This document shows, one piece after another, positions 34,389 through 42,632 of a DNA stretch of 64,000 nucleotides; the first letter of the stretch is position 1, and each line of letters begins with the position of its first letter. Below the pieces are notes generated by a model. That model was given only the letters and a program-made list of their open reading frames with translations. It searched no databases and was not told the origin of the DNA. Position numbers and translations under genes: made by a program. The DNA comes from Bifidobacterium saguini DSM 23967 (GTDB lineage: Bacteria > Actinomycetota > Actinomycetes > Actinomycetales > Bifidobacteriaceae), in NCBI RefSeq assembly GCF_000741715.1, contig NZ_JGZN01000004.1, forward strand, positions 1-64,000, given 5' to 3'.

Positions 34389-34727
34389 CTACAGCGACGG
34401 GCTGCGTTCCGGCTCATCGGCATCGTCACGGTTCATGTCCAGCGCCAAGGCCGCACGCCGCGAAGCCGATACATCCGTTTGCGCTTTGCCTTCCAGTCCG
34501 TCAAAGATGTCGCATACGCGCACGCCCAATGTTCCCGCAAGCGCGTACAGCGTGGAGAGTTTGGGAGACCTTCTCCCCTGTTCGATGTATCCGATGGAAA
34601 CGCGATCCATGCCCAGCTGTTCGGCCAGCTGCTCTTGCGATAGGCCACGGGATTTACGCAGCATCTGGACGCGGTGACCGACCGCCCAGAGGAAGCGTTG
34701 ATAACTCGTGGTTGACATGGTGACCAT
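34389..34727 (-). CDS. XRE-family transcriptional regulator
   Basis: A 112-residue protein. A Cro/C1-type helix-turn-helix spans about 17-72 (RVQMLRKSRGLSQEQLAEQLG, then VSIGYIEQGRRSPKLSTLYALA). A 35-residue polar tail rich in D and R follows. ATG at 34727 or 34718. The inverted repeat GCTAAC-N5-GTTAGT is 27 bp upstream; the same element precedes two zinc-ribbon genes of the locus, so this protein is the best candidate for their regulator and for autoregulation. Confidence 0.88.
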   Translation of the reverse strand: MVTMSTTSYQRFLWAVGHRVQMLRKSRGLSQEQLAEQLGMDRVSIGYIEQGRRSPKLSTLYALAGTLGVRVCDIFDGLEGKAQTDVSASRRAALALDMNRDDADEPERSPSL

Positions 34728-34753
34728 TGCAATGCAGAGGCCACCATAAGTCC

Positions 34754-34770
34754 ACTAACAGCCGGTTAGC
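34754..34770. promoter_or_regulatory. GCTAAC-N5-GTTAGT operator candidate (site 1)
   Basis: On the plus strand it reads ACTAAC-AGCCG-GTTAGC. It lies 27 bp before the XRE regulator start and has the same half-sites and 5-nt spacer as sites at 39715-39731 and 49690-49706. Confidence 0.6.
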
Positions 34771-34811
34771 ATTTTGGAAATATCCACCGGCTCGGCGCCG
34801 GGTTGCGACCG

Positions 34812-36236
34812 TTAATAGCCGCAACCTGACTCTGGGCCAGAGCTGCGTCGGCGGTCGCGAACCGCGGCAGCGCTCTGCCTGACCGCACCCGCCAGGATTC
34901 GCTCCGCCGCAGCCACGGCATCCTCGGCTGCGCGAGTCACCCGGCGACCTTCCGGCGTCTCGCTGTAAAGCGGATGAGTGGCGATGTCGTAGGGCGTCGC
35001 GAGTTCCGGCTCGCAGCCTCGTTCGAACACGTAGATGCAGTCAAGCGGCATCCGCATCACCTCGCCTGGGTCACAGCCGACCCTCAGACTAATCTGACGA
35101 GCAGTGTCCGTATCCTGCCCACCCAGGTACAGCCAATGGTCGCAGTTGTTGGCGATGCTGGCGGCGGTCGCCGCACCATACATGCTTTCCAGCTGCGTGA
35201 GCGACTGGAGAATCACACTAACCGATATTCCTCGCGAACGAATCACCGCGATGACTTTGTCAAAGTCGGGAATACGGCAATTCGTGGCGAAGTCGTCGAG
35301 GTACATACGCACGGGCACCGGCAGGCGGTTGCCGTCGCATTGGGTGTCTGCGAAGCGGCACAGCTGCTGCAACGCCTGCGTGTAGAACAGGTTGACCATA
35401 CGGTCCATCGAACGATCCGTGTCGGAGACGTTGACGAACACCGCCCAGTGGCCTCGACCAAGTTTGGCGAAGTCGATGCGTTCGGAGCGCGTGAACATCC
35501 CGGTTGCTCCGCGAAACGCCATCGGCGCGAGCTTGGATTCGAGGATGCCTCGGATGGAGGAATCCATCTTGTCCGCACGCTGCGAGGCTTGAATAGCCCT
35601 CCAGCGTCGGGCGGTCATGCCTTGGGGGTCGATCTGGCACATTTCATCCATCATGACGGGAATCGACCCCTCGTTCATCACGCTGACCATGCGCTGCACG
35701 GTGGCGAGGTTCTGTTCTTTTTTCGGCAGGCATTGCATCGTGTACGCGATGAATGCGGAGAGGTACATGGCACCGGCCTGATCCCAGAATGGATCCTTGT
35801 TGTTTTCCACCGGGCTGATGGCGGAGGCGATGGCAACCACATCCTGTTCATTGAATTCACCGTCCGGATGGGTACGGATGAAATCGAGCGGGTTGTAACC
35901 GATCATTCTCGTTCCCGGCGTATTGCATACCGGGCTTGGTCCCCAGCCGGCCAGATCAGTGAAGTCCACGCACACCACGCGGTAACCGTGGGCGGCAAGC
36001 ACCGGGCCAATCTCACGCACCAAATTGCCCTTGGTGTCGGTGACGATGACGGATTCGTTCATCTGCAGCAGGTTGGGCTTCACATAGCCTCGGGTTTTGC
36101 CGGCTCCGGATGGGCCGATGATCAGATCGTTGTTATTGAGGTGGGAGATGAGGGTGTTGTTGGAGGCGGTAAGTCCTGCTGCGAGAATCCGCTCGCCCAG
36201 GGCAGAAGAATCAATGGTATTGACGAATGTGTTCAT
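34812..36236 (-). CDS. VirD4/TraG-like ATPase without membrane segment
   Basis: A 474-residue protein. Walker A GPSGAGKT (41-48) is followed by VIVTDTKGNLVREIG, and Walker B is LDDFAT near 315, with the RSRGISVSVILQSLTQLE block typical of type IV coupling proteins. VirD4 proteins usually start with two membrane helices; here the ATPase core begins almost at residue 1 and no hydrophobic anchor is visible. AGAGGAG precedes the ATG at 36236. No relaxase or mating-pore gene is in the window, so conjugation is unlikely to be its only role. It follows the hypothetical gene at 36276 on the same strand after 39 bp. Confidence 0.82.
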   Translation of the reverse strand: MNTFVNTIDSSALGERILAAGLTASNNTLISHLNNNDLIIGPSGAGKTRGYVKPNLLQMNESVIVTDTKGNLVREIGPVLAAHGYRVVCVDFTDLAGWGPSPVCNTPGTRMIGYNPLDFIRTHPDGEFNEQDVVAIASAISPVENNKDPFWDQAGAMYLSAFIAYTMQCLPKKEQNLATVQRMVSVMNEGSIPVMMDEMCQIDPQGMTARRWRAIQASQRADKMDSSIRGILESKLAPMAFRGATGMFTRSERIDFAKLGRGHWAVFVNVSDTDRSMDRMVNLFYTQALQQLCRFADTQCDGNRLPVPVRMYLDDFATNCRIPDFDKVIAVIRSRGISVSVILQSLTQLESMYGAATAASIANNCDHWLYLGGQDTDTARQISLRVGCDPGEVMRMPLDCIYVFERGCEPELATPYDIATHPLYSETPEGRRVTRAAEDAVAAAERILAGAVRQSAAAVRDRRRSSGPESGCGY

Positions 36237-36275
36237 AGATGCTCCTCTCAAGTTAATCAACAGGACACGAACCGG

Positions 36276-37325
36276 TCAGGCGAGATGGAAGTCGGCCATC
36301 TTCGCCAGCGGTGCGATGATGGAGACAAGGTTCACGTCAGCATCCTCATCGCCCATTGGTCGTGTAACGCACTCCTCCCGCTCTATCCAATATGACTTGG
36401 CTGCTTGAGCCTGCACGTAGGAGGCCTCACCAAGCAATGGGAATGCGGGCACATCCAACTGCTCGCTTCTGGCGAGCGCCATCTTGCGCATCGGTGCCAC
36501 TGTGGCGACGCCGACCAGCAGCGAACACCCTTCGAAGTAGTCGGCGAGCGGTAGGCGGCGCAGCGTATCGAGCAGATTGTCTGCGCATGAGCCGTTATTG
36601 CAGCTGGCCTTGTTCTGGCTTTCCTTCAAGCGCTGATCCAACGGAATCCGTGGAATCCTACGAGCCTTGCCGCTCTTGGATTCCAACGGTTTCGTAAACT
36701 CCACCCATCGTTGTCTCTCTTTACTTTTCCTGCGATGCTCTCTCCGCTCTCCACTCGCCTTGGGATCCACTTCCAGAGGTCGAACGAAGCATTCGAGCGC
36801 ATCAGTAATCTTGCGGGCCGATTCACTGTGGTCCGGCGTGTACCACAGGTTGTCCGCGTCTAGCCGAAGCAACCGTGTGCGCAGCAATCGGGCTAGGCTT
36901 GCCACGCTCATGTCTAGACTGATTTTCACCTCCTGTCCGGCAGTATCGATGGCTTCGATGGCATTCTTGAGTTCGGCGTAAAACAACTCCTGACGTTCGT
37001 TGTTCTCAAACTCGTCCGGGTCGAAGTCCTTGAATGCAAGATCCTCGAAATCGATATCATCCAAGTCAAGGTCCGAGAAATTATTTTCTGGGGAATCCGA
37101 GTCCTCGAAATTCGTTTCTTCCTTTTGCTGCGGCTCATGAACCTCTATGCCGAGGGCCACGGCCGCGGCACAGTATTCGCGAAGCGTCATGCGGGCCACA
37201 TCGCGAATCACCGACGCCGCATAGTCGGGGCTGGTGTGCCGACAACCCACCAGTCGGCGGAATCGTTCTTCCAGCGGAACTCGAATCAGTGCACTACCTC
37301 CAGTGTTCTCGGAATCCATTCCCAT
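36276..37325 (-). CDS. Hypothetical acidic protein, VirD4-like neighbour
   Basis: Not recognised. A 349-residue soluble protein. Residues about 70-108 are a strongly acidic repeat-like stretch with D/E-F alternation (SDLDLDDIDFEDLAFKDFD). A basic patch (ERREHRRKSKERQRWVEF) lies in the middle. The last 90 residues are mixed alpha/beta in look. It is the first gene of the leftward transcript containing the VirD4-like ATPase and XRE genes, diverging from the gene at 37573; CGTAG-N3-CTACG motifs lie in the shared promoter region. Confidence 0.6.
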   Translation of the reverse strand: MGMDSENTGGSALIRVPLEERFRRLVGCRHTSPDYAASVIRDVARMTLREYCAAAVALGIEVHEPQQKEETNFEDSDSPENNFSDLDLDDIDFEDLAFKDFDPDEFENNERQELFYAELKNAIEAIDTAGQEVKISLDMSVASLARLLRTRLLRLDADNLWYTPDHSESARKITDALECFVRPLEVDPKASGERREHRRKSKERQRWVEFTKPLESKSGKARRIPRIPLDQRLKESQNKASCNNGSCADNLLDTLRRLPLADYFEGCSLLVGVATVAPMRKMALARSEQLDVPAFPLLGEASYVQAQAAKSYWIEREECVTRPMGDEDADVNLVSIIAPLAKMADFHLA

Positions 37326-37422
37326 GCGTTCCTCTCGCGCTTCACGGCTTCAGGTCAACACGACCAACCGCCTGTGTATTCCACGGTGGACATGAATGTA
37401 TCGCCGGCGCACCGAATCCGCT

Positions 37423-37500
37423 CGTAGAATCTACGGAACTTGACGATGGCGGTCCAGAGAACAACACAAAGCGAGGCAATGCGAAACCGTAGATACTACG
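37423..37500. promoter_or_regulatory. Two CGTAG-N3-CTACG motifs in divergent promoter
   Basis: CGTAGAATCTACG (37423-37435) and CGTAGATACTACG (37488-37500) lie between the divergent genes at 37325 and 37573. Similar 13-mers are at 39643-39655 and 49753-49765. They may be operators, or extended -10 boxes (TAGAAT). Confidence 0.5.
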
Positions 37501-37572
37501 CTGAAGCGATATCGCATTCTTTTACCATGCACAACCGTCACCAATGCAGTAATACGGAAAGGAAAAGGAGCG

Positions 37573-38658
37573 ATGATGTTCTCCACGGAGCAGATGCAGG
37601 CGCAATATACGTCACGGCACCGCAAGCATCACCATGATTGCAATGAAATTCGGCAATCGGCGTGCGATGTCACCACAATGCTGCTGGAACTGGCCGATTG
37701 GACTATTGCCGATGCGGACGTGAATGCTCAGAGCCGCAAACGCAGCGAACATATTATGCAGGATGTGCAAGTCATGGCGCTTGGCAGGTATACGAAGCTT
37801 AATGATTTGGCCACCTACTGCTGGAATGAGGCAAACGGCAGCGGATACGATTACGATTTGGCCAACCCTTTTGCTTGGGACATCTACCACTTCATGCAGG
37901 ATGCCGAGAACACGCAGACTGCCTCTGATTTCTATGAGGCGGCCGCGTATTGCGCGGTGGCTTTCCTGATGATGCGCGCAGATTCGTTCACCGTTGCCGA
38001 CCTTGCAAACCTGTGCTCACCCGAAGTATTCATACCAATCACCGATATCGGCGAGCCTGATGAAACCAATGAATTCCACGGCAGATATGGTTATGACATC
38101 ATCCGAAAGGACCAATGCCCGAAATCAAGGCAGATTTCTTTCAGCCGTGTGCTGGGCCTGATAGATAAGCTGCCCAGCGACCTGCGCGGATGTGGATCGA
38201 ATGAGCTCGGAGATAACGAGTACGACGAGCAGTATTATTCCAACCGTCCCAAACCAGACAACCTGGATTGGCACACGATTTTCGATTCCAAGAAATACGA
38301 CAATTACTATGCCACGCTGAGCACGTACTACGTGCATCACAACGATGACAGTTGGCCGATGGGCGGCTACTTCACGCCAAAAACCACGGCATCATTCCTC
38401 ACCGACCTGCCGGCAACCGTGGATTTTGCTTTGGACGTGGAGCTGTGCGACTTGCAAATCGCTTTCCCGGGAACCGACCAACTCATACCGTTCATGACTG
38501 ATTTAGATCGCTTGCGCCGGTATATCTGGAAGAACCATCGCACTGCCGAATACGGCGGCAACGTTGATTTCGATCGTATTATGCAAGCGCTTTCCGGTTT
38601 CCGCCGCCGCACTTGGGCTCGAACAACCCACACATTGCTCGGAGGCAATCATGACTGA
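37573..38658 (+). CDS. Hypothetical protein of FtsK/zinc-ribbon locus
   Basis: Not recognised. A 361-residue soluble protein with no signal peptide or membrane helix. It is acidic and rich in Tyr and Asp (about 195-240), with an Ala-rich helical part near 115-145. AAGGAG precedes the ATG. Its stop overlaps the start of the next gene by eight bases, so the two are coupled. It diverges from the VirD4-like transcript. Confidence 0.6.
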   Translation: MMFSTEQMQAQYTSRHRKHHHDCNEIRQSACDVTTMLLELADWTIADADVNAQSRKRSEHIMQDVQVMALGRYTKLNDLATYCWNEANGSGYDYDLANPFAWDIYHFMQDAENTQTASDFYEAAAYCAVAFLMMRADSFTVADLANLCSPEVFIPITDIGEPDETNEFHGRYGYDIIRKDQCPKSRQISFSRVLGLIDKLPSDLRGCGSNELGDNEYDEQYYSNRPKPDNLDWHTIFDSKKYDNYYATLSTYYVHHNDDSWPMGGYFTPKTTASFLTDLPATVDFALDVELCDLQIAFPGTDQLIPFMTDLDRLRRYIWKNHRTAEYGGNVDFDRIMQALSGFRRRTWARTTHTLLGGNHD

Positions 38659-39586
38659 ACCACATACCACCTATGATTTCGCCGACGATCTGCTCTCACG
38701 GCTCCGGGACGATTATGCCATCTGCGAGCGCAATGGCAGAGTGACCGATGCGGTGTTGTTCATCTATCATCGTCAACTGCTTGAAGAATCAGGAACCACG
38801 TTTGACCCCAAGAATGAGAACATGGTGGCGAAGCTGCGCCGCCAATGCTTGAACTATCTCGATAATCACGGCTATGCATTGACCACAGCCCATCGTGGCA
38901 ACACGAAACGCAAACCTCGCGCGAAAGACAAGTCGCTGAAGCTCATCAGCATACTGTGTGCCGAGCGCAAGCTTCGTTTGAATGATCAGGCACCCCGCAT
39001 CCCGATTCGCAGCAGATACGCCTCGCACACGCCGGAGCCGGATACCGGCAGCGTGAGCTCACCAAGTGAAGTCGTTCCTGCAGAAGATATTGTGCGATTG
39101 TATTCGCTTATCGCCAACGATGAGTCATATAACGAAGTGGTGATTCCGCTACGTTGGGATTCACGTACCGGCGCTGCACTGTACCTGCTCGGCCGCTCCT
39201 GGGTCACCGATCTGGTCACTGAAGCCACGGATAAGCAGTGTTTCTTCGCCACGCTGGTTCCGCGGGACATGCGCACGGATGTTGATGGGCTTGATGTTGT
39301 AGAGGCTGGCCTTTCCATAGGAATCGGAACAGATAGCGAAGCGGCCCGACAGGTGTTCACCGATTGGGATGAGGCATGGCAATGGTACCGGCGCTTGACC
39401 GAAGGCTGGATGACGCACGAGTTCACCTATGTGCATAACAATGCGATACCGCAAGGCTGCCCTGAATCGTTGCGTCGGTTCTTTGAAGACAAAGACCCCC
39501 TATTGGACGATGACTCATGGCATCTGACCCCCGAAGAAGAGCGGGAGTACGAGGAGTTTCTAGACAAACTCCATCGCAACGCCTAG
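38651..39586 (+). CDS. Hypothetical protein coupled to the preceding gene
   Basis: Not recognised. A 311-residue soluble protein with a basic middle (KRKPRAKDKSLKLISILCAERK, about 85-105) and an acidic C-terminus (LTPEEEREYEEFLDKLH). GGAGG precedes the ATG at 38651, inside the 3' end of the gene at 37573. The frame is open further up but without a ribosome site. Its place between the VirD4-like module and the FtsK operon suggests a role in the same system. Confidence 0.6.
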   Translation: MTEPHTTYDFADDLLSRLRDDYAICERNGRVTDAVLFIYHRQLLEESGTTFDPKNENMVAKLRRQCLNYLDNHGYALTTAHRGNTKRKPRAKDKSLKLISILCAERKLRLNDQAPRIPIRSRYASHTPEPDTGSVSSPSEVVPAEDIVRLYSLIANDESYNEVVIPLRWDSRTGAALYLLGRSWVTDLVTEATDKQCFFATLVPRDMRTDVDGLDVVEAGLSIGIGTDSEAARQVFTDWDEAWQWYRRLTEGWMTHEFTYVHNNAIPQGCPESLRRFFEDKDPLLDDDSWHLTPEEEREYEEFLDKLHRNA

Positions 39587-39642
39587 CCGTATGTCACCGC
39601 AATCGAAGTGCACCGATGAGCGCATAAGCCCACCCTGTTTCC

Positions 39643-39655
39643 CGTAAAATCTACG
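39643..39655. promoter_or_regulatory. CGTAAAATCTACG motif upstream of zinc-ribbon operon
   Basis: A one-base variant of the 13-mers at 37423 and 37488, lying 98 bp before the zinc-ribbon gene at 39753. Confidence 0.45.
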
Positions 39656-39714
39656 CAACGCCTATTCGCCTTGCTCTTACAGTGACAATATCGCCAATCA
39701 TTAATATCCACTGT

Positions 39715-39731
39715 GCTAACTTTTAGTTAGC
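39715..39731. promoter_or_regulatory. GCTAAC-N5-GTTAGC operator candidate (site 2)
   Basis: GCTAACTTTTAGTTAGC, perfect 6-bp arms, 22 bp before the start of the zinc-ribbon/J-like/FtsK operon and just ahead of its ribosome site. Placement fits repression. Confidence 0.6.
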
Positions 39732-39752
39732 AAGCCAAGGAAGGATTCACTC

Positions 39753-41135
39753 ATGTATTGCACGAATTGCGGCAGCCCCAACAAAGACACTTCCAAATTC
39801 TGCACCTCCTGCGGGCACCCACTTACTCAACCGGCAGCAGAAGCAGTAAATAATGCATTTGACGCAACTCCGGTCGCCCCAATGCCGGCAGCTACACCGG
39901 TAGCCCCCCACTCCGGCAGCGCCCCCGTGTCCCCCACCCCGATGATGCCGGCCACCGATACAGGCATGCCAGCGCCATCGATTCCTCAGCCGGCATTCCA
40001 AGCAACCACACCGACCCCAATCCAACCGTCTCAGCCGGCAATGCCGCAGATTCCGCTACCGCAGAATACTGCCCCAGCCACAGACCAAAGCCAGCAAACC
40101 GCACCGGCCGCCCCATTGGCCGCCGATGCGGAGTTCGACAAGACGAACACTACATGGACTCTGGTGCAAGTAATGAAGGAACGCACACTCGTTCCTTTCC
40201 TCGTCGCGGTTCTCGCACTCTTCATGCTTTTCGAATACGTTTCCAACATCGTGATATTCATCGTGGTGCTCGTGCTTGGCTATTTGTGTGGCGCCGTGCT
40301 CATGCTGCTGTATCTGCAGCGCAATAAAACCCCGCACGTCGAAGCAACATTGGTCCGGTATTGCCGAGCCAAGGGCATCGACCCCAAGAGTGAAATGAAA
40401 TTCACTTGGTACAGCTACTACAGCGTGATCGTGGGCTTCGTCCTGTGGGCCATTTTCGGCACCCTGATTTCGATGCTGCTTCAGCAAATTGCCGGCAATG
40501 ATATATACACGAACACCACACTTGCCATGCTCACCGCGTTCGTTCCCATGATCGTGAGCTACTTCATCGCTAGGTATGCCATCAAGTTCATCGATAAGGC
40601 CATCTATGCACGAGCCCACACCAATGATTTGCGCATCGCCGCCATCGCCGAAGGGTACTACGACAGCGAGTTCAAGGATGCAGAACAACTGCAGAAAACC
40701 GTTTTCCTGCTGAAGAAGAACAGGGTCCAGTCCGTGGCTGGAGCCAAGCGATACGTTTCACTGTCGAACGGCCTGAAGAAAGCTGGCATCATCGGCGGCA
40801 TCATCACCGCGATTCTCGGCATCCTCACCTTCGGCATGATTTCCAAAATCGGCAAGGGCGTACTCGATACCTCCACAGGCGGCCTTGATCTGGTCGCGCA
40901 TGAGTTCGGCAAGAAAGCCGGCAATGGCGTTGCACAGCAAGCCGCACAGAACGCTGTTCAAAACATCGCACAGCAGTATCAGAACAACATCATTGCCCAG
41001 AACATTACCAGCCAAATCAACAATGCCGGCAATGGCAATCCCATTCCGAACCTTCAGAATCTCAACATTCCTGACGTCGGCGGATTGGTCGATGGCGCCA
41101 AAGAACAGCTGAAGCACTTCGGCTTCAAATCCTGA
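39753..41135 (+). CDS. Zinc-ribbon membrane protein (operon lead gene)
   Basis: A 460-residue protein. The N-terminal zinc ribbon C3-x2-C6-x10-C17-x2-C20 is followed by a Pro/Ala/Thr-rich linker to about 120. Two or more pairs of hydrophobic helices follow (VPFLVAVLALFMLFEYVSNIV; VIVGFVLWAIFGTLISMLL; GGIITAILGILTFGM). The C-terminus is Gln/Asn rich (NIAQQYQNNIIAQNIT). The zinc ribbon should face the cytosol. It is unlike known secretion subunits by eye. AAGGA precedes the ATG. The gene leads an apparent operon with the J-like, FtsK-like and small-protein genes. Confidence 0.8.
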   Translation: MYCTNCGSPNKDTSKFCTSCGHPLTQPAAEAVNNAFDATPVAPMPAATPVAPHSGSAPVSPTPMMPATDTGMPAPSIPQPAFQATTPTPIQPSQPAMPQIPLPQNTAPATDQSQQTAPAAPLAADAEFDKTNTTWTLVQVMKERTLVPFLVAVLALFMLFEYVSNIVIFIVVLVLGYLCGAVLMLLYLQRNKTPHVEATLVRYCRAKGIDPKSEMKFTWYSYYSVIVGFVLWAIFGTLISMLLQQIAGNDIYTNTTLAMLTAFVPMIVSYFIARYAIKFIDKAIYARAHTNDLRIAAIAEGYYDSEFKDAEQLQKTVFLLKKNRVQSVAGAKRYVSLSNGLKKAGIIGGIITAILGILTFGMISKIGKGVLDTSTGGLDLVAHEFGKKAGNGVAQQAAQNAVQNIAQQYQNNIIAQNITSQINNAGNGNPIPNLQNLNIPDVGGLVDGAKEQLKHFGFKS

Positions 41136-41168
41136 ACATAGGTATCGTCACGAGGAGCGGTCACCACA

Positions 41169-42611
41169 ATGGAACAAATTCCTGATTACTATGAGCTGCT
41201 GAATCTTAACCCCGCGGATTCGCTTGCAGCGATTCAGCAGCAGCTGCAATACCTGAAGGCTGCAAAAGAAAGTACTTATCTGCAGAGCGATGAAGCAAAA
41301 CGCTTGCTTCCTCTCATCAATGATGCTTTGACGAATGCTTTTGCAAACGAGACTACACGTCAGCGTTATGACACTGCCTTGGAAGCTCAAAAGCATCCTC
41401 AAGCGGAAGAAACACATGAAACGGATTGGCTGGGTCAGGCTCAGCAATTCTACAAGAACAAGCAGTACCGCCAAGCGAAAACCATCATCGGGAACGCCAT
41501 CGGCGCACGAGGCAATGATCCGCAAGTGCACGCATGGGCTGCACTTATCGAGCTCAAGCAACCCACCTCGAATGATGCATTTGACCATGAGCAAATCATC
41601 AAAACCGCAGAATCCCACATCATCGACGCCGACGCATATCTCAAGGTTGGAGAATACTCTGAACAAACCCATTTGGATGTGCTTCACGCATGGATGGAAG
41701 TGCTACTCGCGCAAGGCAAAGCTCAACAAGCATTAAACAAGCTGAATGACGCAGTGCGACATGCCTCGGCAACCGCTCAGCCCTACATCCACCTGTATCA
41801 GGCCGAACTGTTCAGACAAGTCGCCACAGGCGACAACCGAGAACGCTTCCTTGACGAGTCCTCGCATTGTGCAACATATGGATTGCATGTATTGGCCGTC
41901 ACCCACAATCAATGGACCGATCAGCAGTTCCAAACCCTATACAAGGATTTGGCTCAATACGCTCCGGTGAGGCACGATCTTTCTCATCGAACCATCAAAG
42001 ATATTCAGGATTATGCAAAAACCTGCCGCGAGCGCATTGACGAATTGAACGCGAAACCTATTCCGCAGTCCACTCAAAGCCAATGGCAGCAGCATTTCCA
42101 GCAAGAAATCGCCGCATGCAATCAGCGCATCGCCTGGATCAATCAAAAAGCAGCACAAGATGCAACAGCATTGCAGCAACAACTGACGCAGATGAATGCG
42201 AATTATCAGAATCTGCAGCAAAGTCACGCCAACAAAACCGCTGAATACAATGCACTGCTCGGCAAAGCACAGTCTATGTCCAATGATGGCAAACCGCCAA
42301 AACGCCATCGTCTTGCACTCGTTGCAGCAGTCATTCTGGGGTTGATCATCATTACATGCGGCACCAATGCCGGAATGCTGGCGTTCATTCTGTTACTGGT
42401 GTTGGAAGTACCGTGTGTATATCTGGCATGGCAAGGCCTGACTGCCGGCAAACGATATGACCAGCTCAAGACACAAATCACGCAAGCAAACCAAGAACTG
42501 CAGCAGGTCGCCAGCAATATCAACGCATTGCAAACCACTATGCAGCAGACGCAGAACCGTATACAGCTGGCCCAGCAGGACCCTTCGCAATACGTACTGT
42601 CATTGCAATAA
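41169..42611 (+). CDS. Degenerate J-domain protein with coiled coil
   Basis: A 480-residue protein. The first 75 residues resemble a J domain (YYELLNLNPADSLAAIQQQL, later TRQRYDTALEAQ) but lack the HPD tripeptide needed to stimulate Hsp70. Tetratricopeptide-like helices fill about 90-260, a Gln-rich coiled coil about 295-365, then two membrane helices (ALVAAVILGLIIITCGTNAGM; LAFILLLVLEVPCVYLAW) and a second coiled coil. It may be a membrane-tethered assembly factor. It lies 33 bp after the zinc-ribbon gene and 21 bp before the FtsK-like gene. Confidence 0.7.
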   Translation: MEQIPDYYELLNLNPADSLAAIQQQLQYLKAAKESTYLQSDEAKRLLPLINDALTNAFANETTRQRYDTALEAQKHPQAEETHETDWLGQAQQFYKNKQYRQAKTIIGNAIGARGNDPQVHAWAALIELKQPTSNDAFDHEQIIKTAESHIIDADAYLKVGEYSEQTHLDVLHAWMEVLLAQGKAQQALNKLNDAVRHASATAQPYIHLYQAELFRQVATGDNRERFLDESSHCATYGLHVLAVTHNQWTDQQFQTLYKDLAQYAPVRHDLSHRTIKDIQDYAKTCRERIDELNAKPIPQSTQSQWQQHFQQEIAACNQRIAWINQKAAQDATALQQQLTQMNANYQNLQQSHANKTAEYNALLGKAQSMSNDGKPPKRHRLALVAAVILGLIIITCGTNAGMLAFILLLVLEVPCVYLAWQGLTAGKRYDQLKTQITQANQELQQVASNINALQTTMQQTQNRIQLAQQDPSQYVLSLQ

Positions 42612-42632
42612 TTCATTTTCAGGGAGAACATC

